Assembly (NCBI GenBank): GCA_023253415.1
Contig: JALRGK010000119.1
Span: 1-5,461, forward strand
Reading direction: 5' to 3'
DNA length: 5,461 nt
Source: Rhodocyclaceae bacterium
GTDB lineage: Bacteria; Pseudomonadota; Gammaproteobacteria; Burkholderiales; Rhodocyclaceae
Shown: positions 1 through 5,461 of the stretch, in pieces
How the letters are laid out: every line of letters begins with the position of its first letter
Position numbering within the stretch: the first letter of the stretch is position 1
Notes under the pieces: generated by a model
Told to the model about the DNA's origin: nothing
Seen by the model: the letters and a program-made list of their open reading frames with translations, nothing else
Database searches by the model: none
Position numbers and translations under genes: made by a program

Positions 1-142
1 ATCCCATGACTGCGACGCGAAGTGGAACGGTCATACCTTGTAATCCTGCCTGAACTTTCTCCGCCAAGGTGTAGACATCGACTTGAGCGCGACCACATGA
101 TGGACAGGAAACAATCTCAAGTTTACGTTGACGCAAATTCAT
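1..142 (-). CDS. ispG: IspG (4-hydroxy-3-methylbut-2-enyl diphosphate synthase) C-terminal fragment, 5'-truncated and cut by window edge
   Basis: Read on the minus strand from an ATG at 142, 47 codons are open to the window edge. They carry a CPSCGRAQVDVY stretch (Cys13 and Cys16 of the fragment) and end in PLRVAVMG. In IspG/GcpE this is the C-terminal [4Fe-4S] domain; the next residues would be the CVVNGPGEA segment with the third cluster cysteine, just outside the window. IspG converts methylerythritol cyclodiphosphate to HMBPP in the non-mevalonate isoprenoid pathway. The roughly 250-300 residue N-terminal barrel is absent: upstream in the same frame there are only about 20 unrelated codons, overlapping the apbC end, before a TAA at 211-209. 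No ribosome binding site precedes the ATG. As I remember the family, the wording matches actinobacterial IspG better than proteobacterial IspG, and GC is lower than in apbC. Domain identity is fairly sure. A working gene is unlikely; a remnant or assembly join is more plausible. Confidence 0.75.
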   Translation of the reverse strand, partial: MNLRQRKLEIVSCPSCGRAQVDVYTLAEKVQAGLQGMTVPLRVAVMG

Positions 143-183
143 GAAAATTGGCGGAAATTGTACCCTGTGTGAGGCTCCGACAC

Positions 184-1281
184 CTACTCGATGACGATTT
201 TGGGGAACTTATGACTGGTATCCCGCGCTCTGGCCGACACGGCACCGGCAACCTTCAAGGCGATGGTCAGATATTCCTGGCTGATCGCCGAGTCCGGATC
301 CGCCGCCACAATGGGTTGCCCCGCATCCAGACCGGCCCGAATCCGCAAATCGAGCGGCAACTTGCCCAACAACGGCACCTGATAATCAGCACCCAGCGCA
401 GCCCCGCCCCCTTCGCCGAAAATTGGTTCGGCATGGCCGCAGTTTGTGCAGATATGCATCGACATATTCTCCACAATGCCCAGAATTGGCACACCCACCT
501 TTTCAAACATGCGAATCCCCTTGCGCGCATCCAGCAAGGCAATATCCTGCGGCGTCGTGACGATGACCGAACCCGTCACCGGTACCTTCTGCGCCAGGGT
601 CAGCTGGATGTCGCCAGTCCCCGGCGGCATATCCACCACCAGATAATCCAGCTCTCCCCACAAGGTGTCGCGCAGCAGCTGCTCCAGCGCCGAGGTCACC
701 ATCGGGCCGCGCCAAACCATCGGAGATTCGGCATCGACCAGAAAACCGATGGACATCAGGGCGATGCCATGGGCCTGCAAGGCCTCGATATGCTTACCAT
801 CCGGTGAATGGGGTTGTTGCCCACCAATGCCCAACATTTGTGGAATGGAAGGGCCGTAAATATCGGCATCCAGCAAGCCAACCCGGGCGCCATGGCGCGA
901 CAACGCCAGCGCCAGATTCACGGCGGTACTACTCTTACCAACACCGCCTTTACCTGAAGCTACCGCAATCAGATTTTTTACGCCCTTTAATAACGGCAAA
1001 TTACGCTGCACCACATGCGCGTCGATCTGACCTAGCACGGCCACCGTCACCGGCACGCCCAGCCCAGCCAAAGCAGCACGAATTTGCGCTTCAATCGACG
1101 TCGCCGCCAGAGCCACCGGATAACCCACGGTGACCCTGACGCTCAACCCACCATCGGTCAGGGCCAGAGCGCCTGCCACCTGATTAGCCGCCCAATAAGG
1201 TTTCTCCGTGACCGGATCAATCAGGGCTGTAAGAAGGTCGCCAGCCTGGGCCAGCACAGCGTTTTGTTCAGAAGGGCTCAT
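184..1281 (-). CDS. apbC: Iron-sulfur cluster carrier protein ApbC (Mrp/NBP35 family P-loop ATPase)
   Basis: This 365-residue cytoplasmic protein is a complete ApbC/Mrp, a dimeric ATPase that binds a bridging [4Fe-4S] cluster and passes it to apoproteins. Residues about 8-80 form the MIP18-type (DUF59) N-terminal domain common in bacterial members. A deviant Walker A, SGKGGVGKSS, lies at 109-118 with signature Lys111 and Lys116. Next come the Walker A' DADIYGPS at 138-145, the Walker B-type VVDMPPGTGD at 215-224, and ENMS at 271-274. The cluster-binding CxxC pair is Cys278 and Cys281. Length is normal for the family. The ATG at 1281 is supported by GGAG at 1290-1287, five bases upstream. The gene is divergent from metG, as mrp is in E. 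coli. In many proteobacteria dcd follows apbC, but here a broken ispG piece follows after 41 bases. No missing catalytic residue was seen. Confidence 0.96.
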   Translation of the reverse strand: MSPSEQNAVLAQAGDLLTALIDPVTEKPYWAANQVAGALALTDGGLSVRVTVGYPVALAATSIEAQIRAALAGLGVPVTVAVLGQIDAHVVQRNLPLLKGVKNLIAVASGKGGVGKSSTAVNLALALSRHGARVGLLDADIYGPSIPQMLGIGGQQPHSPDGKHIEALQAHGIALMSIGFLVDAESPMVWRGPMVTSALEQLLRDTLWGELDYLVVDMPPGTGDIQLTLAQKVPVTGSVIVTTPQDIALLDARKGIRMFEKVGVPILGIVENMSMHICTNCGHAEPIFGEGGGAALGADYQVPLLGKLPLDLRIRAGLDAGQPIVAADPDSAISQEYLTIALKVAGAVSARARDTSHKFPKIVIE

Positions 1282-1286
1282 ACGGA

Positions 1287-1290
1287 CTCC
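1287..1290 (-). promoter_or_regulatory. Ribosome binding site of apbC
   Basis: GGAG on the minus strand sits five bases before the ATG at 1281. This is good Shine-Dalgarno spacing and fixes the start of the ApbC frame. Confidence 0.7.
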
Positions 1291-1342
1291 GTCAGCAGAA
1301 GGGGATCAATGGTTGCGACCTGCATGGGCCAGCAACTCGCTA

Positions 1343-1364
1343 ATCGGGCAATTTTACGCCCGAT
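1343..1364. repeat. Perfect 7-bp inverted repeat around the apbC -10 box
   Basis: ATCGGGC at 1343-1349 is mirrored by GCCCGAT at 1358-1364, with eight bases between them that include the apbC -10 box. A hairpin in the apbC transcript is unlikely because the predicted start is inside the repeat. A protein-binding operator is possible. No T-run follows, so it is not a terminator. A chance origin in GC-rich DNA cannot be excluded. Confidence 0.4.
1351..1356 (-). promoter_or_regulatory. Putative -10 box of the apbC promoter
   Basis: Minus-strand TAAAAT matches the sigma-70 -10 consensus at five of six bases. Transcription would start near 1344, giving a leader of about 60 bases before the apbC ATG. 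The -35 is not convincing: at 17-base spacing the hexamer is CGAATT (1379-1374), while the better-looking TTGACG at 1374-1369 leaves only 12 bases. The box sits inside the loop of a perfect inverted repeat (1343-1364), so a bound protein there would cover it. Confidence 0.4.
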
Positions 1365-1389
1365 CGCCCGTCAAATTCGCTAAAAAACC

Positions 1390-1424
1390 CTGTCAGATCG
1401 CCCCAATCGGCTAAAATTGCGCCC
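1390..1424 (+). promoter_or_regulatory. Putative metG promoter placing the transcript start at the ATG
   Basis: A -35-like CTGTCA (1390-1395, four of six consensus bases) and a TAAAAT -10 (1412-1417, five of six) are separated by 16 bases. Only seven bases lie between the -10 and the metG ATG at 1425, so transcription should begin at about 1424-1425. No Shine-Dalgarno sequence is present before the ATG. Together these suggest a leaderless or near-leaderless metG mRNA. A longer transcript from a promoter further upstream is the alternative. Confidence 0.5.
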
Positions 1425-3566
1425 ATGAAACGTACTCTGCTCGTCACTTCCGCGCTGCCCTACGCTAACGGGGCCATCCACCTGGGTCATCTGGTCGAAT
1501 ATATCCAGACCGATATCTGGGTGCGTTTTCAAAAGCTCATCGGCAACAATGCAACATATGTCTGTGCCGACGACACGCATGGTACGCCCATCATGCTGCG
1601 CGCCGAAAAGGAAGGCATCACCCCGGAAGCGCTGATCGCCCGCGTGCACCAGGAACATCTGCGTGATTTCACAGGCTTTAACATTGCCTTTGATCTATAC
1701 CACTCCACGCACAGCGACGAAAACCGCGAATGCGCAGAGACGATCTACCGCAATCTGCGCGATGCCGGCCTCATCGAAACGCGCGAGATTGAACAGTACT
1801 ACGATGAAGAAAAGGGCATGTTCCTGCCAGATCGCTTCATCAAAGGGGAATGCCCCAAGTGCGGGGCCGCCGATCAATATGGTGACAACTGCGAGTCCTG
1901 CGGTGCCGCCTACACCCCGTCAGAACTCAAGAACCCGCGCTCGGCCGTTTCGGGCAGCGTGCCTGTTCTGAAGCCTTCGCAGCATTACTTCTTCAAGTTG
2001 TCGGACGCACGTTGCCAGCAGTTCCTGCGCGACTTCACGCGCAGCGCACCCGATGGGATCCCCGTGCTGCAGCACGAAGCCGCCAACAAAATGCAGGAGT
2101 GGCTGGGCACCCCCGGCGAAAACAAACTCAGTGATTGGGATATCTCGCGCGATGCACCGTATTTCGGCTTTGCCATCCCAGATGCCCCGGGCAAGTACTT
2201 TTATGTCTGGCTCGATGCCCCCATCGGTTACATGGGGGCCTTCAAGGCACTCGCCAAAAAGGAAGGCCTGGATTTCGATGCCTACTGGAAGCCCGATGCT
2301 AAAACCGAACTGATTCACTTCATCGGCAAGGATATTCTCTACTTCCATGCCCTGTTCTGGCCCGCCATGCTCCATGAAGGCGGCTTCCGAGTACCGACCC
2401 GCATCTGTGCCCATGGCTTCCTCACGGTGGATGGTGCCAAGATGTCGAAATCTCGTGGCACGTTCATCACTGCTGAAAGCTACCTGCAACAGAAGCTGAA
2501 CCCGGAATGGTTGCGCTACTATTTTGCCAGCAAGCTCAACGGCACCATGGAAGACATCGACCTCAATCTCGATGACTTCATCGCCAAGGTCAACAGTGAT
2601 CTGGTCGGCAAGTACGTCAACATCGCCAGCCGTTGTGCCGGCTTTATCAAGAAACAATTCGAGGGCACTCTTGGCGAAACGGATCGTGCGGTATTTGATC
2701 GCATCGTCACGGACGAAGCCCTGGCCGAGGTTGCTGCCGCTATGGAAGCACGCGACAGCGCCCGTGCCATGCGCCAGATCATGCATCTCGCGGATGAAGC
2801 CAACCTCTACGTCAACGACAAGCAACCCTGGCTGTTGGCCAAGGACCCGGAACAGCGCGACCAACTCCATATCGTGGCGACGACGGCGCTTAATCTATTC
2901 CGCAGCCTATCGGTGCTGTTGAAGCCGGTATTGCCAGCGGTTGCGAGTCAGATTGAAAGCTTCTTCAACGGCGCACCGCTGACCTGGGCCGATGCCCGCC
3001 AGCCATTGCCAGCCGGCCATCGTATCAACGATTACGCCCATCTGATGAACCGCATCGAGCGACCGATGGTCGATGCCCTTATCGCGGCCAATGCCGAATC
3101 TCTGCAGGCAACAGAAACCTCCAAGGCTGAAAAAGCCAATGATAAGAAAAAAGAACAGAAAGCCGACAAAGCCGTGGATCAGAAACAGGACAGCAAAGCA
3201 GCCACTGAAGGTGCACACATCAGCATCGACGACTTCACCAAGGTCGATCTGCGTATTGCCAAGATCATCAACGCCGAACATGTGGAAGGTGCCGACAAGC
3301 TCATCCGCCTGCAGCTGGATATTGGCGAAACTGAAAACGGCCAGCCGAAATTCCGCCAGGTCTTCGCTGGCATCAAGTCGGCCTATGACCCGGCACTGCT
3401 GATCGGTCGTCTCACCGTCATGGTCGCCAACCTGGCACCCCGCAAGATGAAATTCGGCCTATCCGAGGGGATGGTACTCGCCGCCTCTGACACCGAAGGC
3501 AACCACCCCGGCCTCTACATCCTGAGCCCGGATTCGGGTGCCCAGGCTGGCATGCGGGTCAAATAA
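1425..3566 (+). CDS. metG: Methionyl-tRNA synthetase (class I, with zinc knuckle and C-terminal tRNA-binding domain)
   Basis: The cytoplasmic enzyme joins methionine to elongator and initiator tRNA-Met using ATP. The 713 residues match the long dimeric bacterial type. The class I HIGH motif is HLGH at 19-22, inside the SALPYANG-containing opening segment. One zinc knuckle is formed by Cys143, Cys146, Cys156 and Cys159 in the connective peptide. The methionine-pocket segment YVWLDAPIGY is at 260-269 and KMSKS is at 339-343. The helical anticodon-binding domain follows; Asn390 and Trp469 are likely counterparts of the residues that read the CAU anticodon. A charged Lys/Glu/Asp-rich linker at about 562-593 leads to an EMAP/Trbp111-like OB-fold at about 598-713. 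The ATG at 1425 is chosen because MKRTLLVTSALPYANG is the normal family N-terminus. There is no Shine-Dalgarno. It is divergent from apbC, and sulP follows on the same strand after 83 bases. All key residues are present. Confidence 0.98.
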   Translation: MKRTLLVTSALPYANGAIHLGHLVEYIQTDIWVRFQKLIGNNATYVCADDTHGTPIMLRAEKEGITPEALIARVHQEHLRDFTGFNIAFDLYHSTHSDENRECAETIYRNLRDAGLIETREIEQYYDEEKGMFLPDRFIKGECPKCGAADQYGDNCESCGAAYTPSELKNPRSAVSGSVPVLKPSQHYFFKLSDARCQQFLRDFTRSAPDGIPVLQHEAANKMQEWLGTPGENKLSDWDISRDAPYFGFAIPDAPGKYFYVWLDAPIGYMGAFKALAKKEGLDFDAYWKPDAKTELIHFIGKDILYFHALFWPAMLHEGGFRVPTRICAHGFLTVDGAKMSKSRGTFITAESYLQQKLNPEWLRYYFASKLNGTMEDIDLNLDDFIAKVNSDLVGKYVNIASRCAGFIKKQFEGTLGETDRAVFDRIVTDEALAEVAAAMEARDSARAMRQIMHLADEANLYVNDKQPWLLAKDPEQRDQLHIVATTALNLFRSLSVLLKPVLPAVASQIESFFNGAPLTWADARQPLPAGHRINDYAHLMNRIERPMVDALIAANAESLQATETSKAEKANDKKKEQKADKAVDQKQDSKAATEGAHISIDDFTKVDLRIAKIINAEHVEGADKLIRLQLDIGETENGQPKFRQVFAGIKSAYDPALLIGRLTVMVANLAPRKMKFGLSEGMVLAASDTEGNHPGLYILSPDSGAQAGMRVK

Positions 3567-3615
3567 CCGGTTACACTATAGGAAACTTACAGGCGCCCTA
3601 AAACACTCAAAAAGA

Positions 3616-3641
3616 CCGGGTGCGCATCATATAGGCACCGG
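3616..3641 (+). promoter_or_regulatory. Hairpin abutting the ribosome binding site of the SulP gene
   Basis: CCGG-G-TGC at 3616-3623 can pair with GCACCGG at 3635-3641: seven base pairs, one bulged G and an 11-base loop. Its 3' arm overlaps the first two bases of the purine-rich ribosome binding site (3640-3646). No U-run follows, so it is not a standard terminator for metG. It could modulate access of ribosomes to the SulP start, or be a structure formed by chance. I found no convincing -35/-10 pair in the 83-base gap, so read-through from metG is possible. Confidence 0.35.
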
Positions 3642-3646
3642 GAGGG
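3640..3646 (+). promoter_or_regulatory. Ribosome binding site of the SulP gene
   Basis: GGGAGGG lies just upstream of the ATG at 3650, with four bases between the GGAGG core and the start. The strength of the match favours this start over the next in-frame ATG at 3695, which has no purine-rich site. Confidence 0.75.
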
Positions 3647-3649
3647 TGT

Positions 3650-5416
3650 ATGAGCGAGGCGGAGTTCACAGGATCCGGCCAGCCGGCAGCGGCTATGGCG
3701 GGCAGTAAATCAACCGGTAAATACCCGCTCGCCCGGTTCCGCCCCAAACTGCTGGACTGCCTTAAAGACTACACACCGGAACAACTCGCCAAAGATGCCG
3801 CTGCTGGCGTCACTGTTGGGGTGCTGGCGCTGCCACTGGCCATTGCCTTCGCCATTGCTTCCGGCTGTTCACCCACCGCAGGCATCTGGACCGCTATCGT
3901 TGCCGGCTTCATCATTTCGCTGCTCGGCGGCTCCCGTGTGCAGATCGGCGGCCCGACTGGCGCCTTTATTCCCATCGTCTTTGGCATCGTCAGCATCTAC
4001 GGCTTCCAGAACCTGATGGTCGCCACCATGATTGCCGGCATCCTACTTTTTGTGATGGGTCTCACGAAGATGGGCGTGCTGATCCGGTTCATCCCAATCA
4101 GCGTGGTCATCGGGTTCACCAATGGCATTGCCGTGGTGATCTTTATGAGTCAGATCAAGGATTTCTTCGGTCTGCAGATTCCGAGTATGCCCGCAGAGTT
4201 TTTTGAACGCATGGAAACGCTCTGGCACTATGCCGGCACCATGCAGAGCCCCACCGTCATCATGTCGGCCATCTCACTGGCCGCACTGATTCTCTGGAAC
4301 AAACGCGCCGGTCGCTGGATTCCAGCACTCGGCAAAATCCCCGGTCCGCTAGCCCTACTCTTGGTCGCCACCGGCTTACAAGCCGCGTTTTCATTCCCGG
4401 TAGAAACCATCGGCTCCAAATTCGGCGGTATTCCTCGCGATATTCCGGCGCTGGCATTGCCCACCTTCTCGCTCTCCACCCTGAACCAGCTGATTCAACC
4501 GGCCATCGCTATCGCCTTGCTCGGCGCCATTGAGTCGCTACTCTCGGCTCGCGTTGCGGACGCCGCCATCGATGACCGACATGACCCCAACCAGGAACTC
4601 ATGGCACAGGGTCTGGCCAACGTCGTCGCGCCACTCTTTGGTGGCTTTGCCGCCACCGGCGCCATCGCCCGCACCTCGACCAACGTTCGCGCCGGTGGCC
4701 GCTCTCCGTTTTCCGGCATCTTTCATGCGCTGGCCTTACTTCTCGTTGTTGTGGTTGCCGCACCCGCTGCAGTGTACGTCCCTCTGCCGGCACTCTCCGC
4801 CATTCTGATGCTGGTTGCCTGGAACATGGGCGAATGGCATGCCTTCAAGGAATTGCGCCGCTACACACTACCCTACCGTGCGATTCTGCTCTCGACCTTT
4901 ATTGTGACCGTGGTCTTTGATCTGACCCTGGCCGTCGAACTCGGCATGATCCTGGCATGTCTGTTCTATCTCTACCGCATGTCGGAACTGACACAGGTCG
5001 AACGCATTCCACTCGAAGATTATTACGGCTCCGGCGCCATCAGCTCCAGCGGCGAACACCGCATTGCGGCCTATCGCGTCTATGGCTCCCTCTTCTTTGC
5101 CGCCATCAGCAAACTCGAAACACTGCTCGACGAACAAGATGAACCGGCCCGGGTACTGATCCTCGACATGGCCAAAACGGTATCACTCGATACAACGGGG
5201 CTGGACCTGCTGCAAACATTGCACCGAACCCTGGATAAACGGAGTGCTCAGCTGATTCTCTGCGGGCTCAACACCCAACCGGCTTCGCTCATCGAACGTT
5301 CCGGGTTTGCCGCAACACTAGGCCCACGGGGCATCAGTCACAGCCTGACGGACGCGCTGCTGCGCGCCCAGCTGATAATCCAGTCGGACCCGGTCGGCAC
5401 CGAGCAGACTGCGTAA
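3650..5416 (+). CDS. SulP-family anion transporter with C-terminal STAS domain (DauA/BicA-like; substrate unknown)
   Basis: This 588-residue inner-membrane protein has the SulP (SLC26-like) layout. A polar N-terminus of about 45 residues is followed by a transmembrane core from about 46 to 445 and a cytoplasmic STAS domain from about 470 to 575. The TM3 half-helix region is recognisable as QIGGPTGAF at 98-106. The core signature GAIESLLSARVAD at 292-304 contains Glu294, the acidic residue typical of this position in the family. NQELMAQG (314-321) and TGAIARTSTNVRAGG (336-350) are further family blocks. The STAS domain carries SLDTTGLDLL at 512-521, where the phosphorylatable Ser of anti-sigma antagonists is Thr516. 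Characterised relatives move sulfate, bicarbonate (BicA) or C4-dicarboxylates (DauA), usually coupled to Na+ or H+. The sequence alone does not choose among them, and no carbonic anhydrase or sulfur gene is next to it here. Length is normal and the frame is intact. The same-strand 83-base gap after metG permits co-transcription. Confidence 0.93.
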   Translation: MSEAEFTGSGQPAAAMAGSKSTGKYPLARFRPKLLDCLKDYTPEQLAKDAAAGVTVGVLALPLAIAFAIASGCSPTAGIWTAIVAGFIISLLGGSRVQIGGPTGAFIPIVFGIVSIYGFQNLMVATMIAGILLFVMGLTKMGVLIRFIPISVVIGFTNGIAVVIFMSQIKDFFGLQIPSMPAEFFERMETLWHYAGTMQSPTVIMSAISLAALILWNKRAGRWIPALGKIPGPLALLLVATGLQAAFSFPVETIGSKFGGIPRDIPALALPTFSLSTLNQLIQPAIAIALLGAIESLLSARVADAAIDDRHDPNQELMAQGLANVVAPLFGGFAATGAIARTSTNVRAGGRSPFSGIFHALALLLVVVVAAPAAVYVPLPALSAILMLVAWNMGEWHAFKELRRYTLPYRAILLSTFIVTVVFDLTLAVELGMILACLFYLYRMSELTQVERIPLEDYYGSGAISSSGEHRIAAYRVYGSLFFAAISKLETLLDEQDEPARVLILDMAKTVSLDTTGLDLLQTLHRTLDKRSAQLILCGLNTQPASLIERSGFAATLGPRGISHSLTDALLRAQLIIQSDPVGTEQTA

Positions 5417-5461
5417 ACCGTCAATGAGGTCGGTATCGGGCCGCACGCGCAATCCGCTACC

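Noticed and set aside
143..183. Possible terminator between apbC and the IspG fragment (GTGT...ACAC on the minus strand).
   Set aside because: Only about four to five pairs can form and no T-run follows.
148..807. A 219-codon open frame on the plus strand at the left end.
   Set aside because: It lies opposite the ApbC coding sequence, its product is rich in Arg, His and Gln as expected of a shadow frame, and no family was recognised.
1920..2870. A long open frame (316 codons) on the minus strand inside metG.
   Set aside because: It is fully antisense to an unmistakable methionyl-tRNA synthetase, shows no recognisable motif, and long antisense frames are common in GC-rich genes.
3108..3203. 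Lys/Glu/Asp-rich, A-rich stretch in metG that might be taken for an insertion or frameshifted region.
   Set aside because: The frame is intact and this is the expected flexible linker before the C-terminal tRNA-binding OB-fold.
5318..5461. An open minus-strand frame entering from the right edge and ending at TAG 5320-5318, reading like ...RPDTDLIDGLRSLLGADRV..., which could be the 3' end of a convergent gene.
   Set aside because: About two thirds of it is antisense to the SulP C-terminus, no family was recognised with certainty, and only 45 bases lie outside the SulP gene. It would need the sequence beyond 5461.
5424..5461. An ATG at 5424 opening a plus-strand frame to the right edge.
   Set aside because: There is no ribosome binding site, the product is short and Arg-rich, and there is no recognisable similarity.

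Overview
The window reads as ordinary core chromosome of a GC-rich proteobacterium, beta or gamma class. The clues are an apbC/mrp-type gene divergent from metG (the same order as in Escherichia coli and many relatives), a long MetG with a C-terminal tRNA-binding domain, and proteobacterial-looking promoter spacing. No RNA genes, CRISPR arrays, insertion sequences or phage genes were recognised, and I see no unknown multi-gene system.

Layout from left to right. Positions 1-142 on the minus strand hold the C-terminal iron-sulfur part of an IspG-like protein that runs off the left edge and has no N-terminal barrel in front of it. Positions 184-1281 on the minus strand encode the Fe-S carrier ATPase ApbC (Mrp/NBP35 family). 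Positions 1282-1424 are a compact divergent control region with two TAAAAT -10 boxes facing opposite ways and several short repeats. Positions 1425-3566 on the plus strand encode methionyl-tRNA synthetase. After an 83-base gap containing a hairpin next to a strong ribosome binding site, positions 3650-5416 on the plus strand encode a SulP-family anion transporter with a STAS domain. The last 45 bases contain no gene I can support.

Functionally, the complete genes are a housekeeping Fe-S carrier, an aminoacyl-tRNA synthetase and a membrane anion transporter. They do not form an obvious pathway. ApbC supplies Fe-S clusters to apoproteins and IspG is an Fe-S enzyme, but I read their adjacency as coincidental or artefactual because the IspG piece is broken.

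The oddest spot is the left edge. The IspG fragment resembles the actinobacterial form of the enzyme more than the proteobacterial one, has lower GC (69 of 140 bases by hand count, against 76 of 120 at 241-360), and starts abruptly about 40 bases past the apbC stop. This suggests a chimeric assembly join or a truncated transferred remnant. The second point of interest is metG, whose best promoter places the transcription start at or next to its ATG, suggesting leaderless translation.
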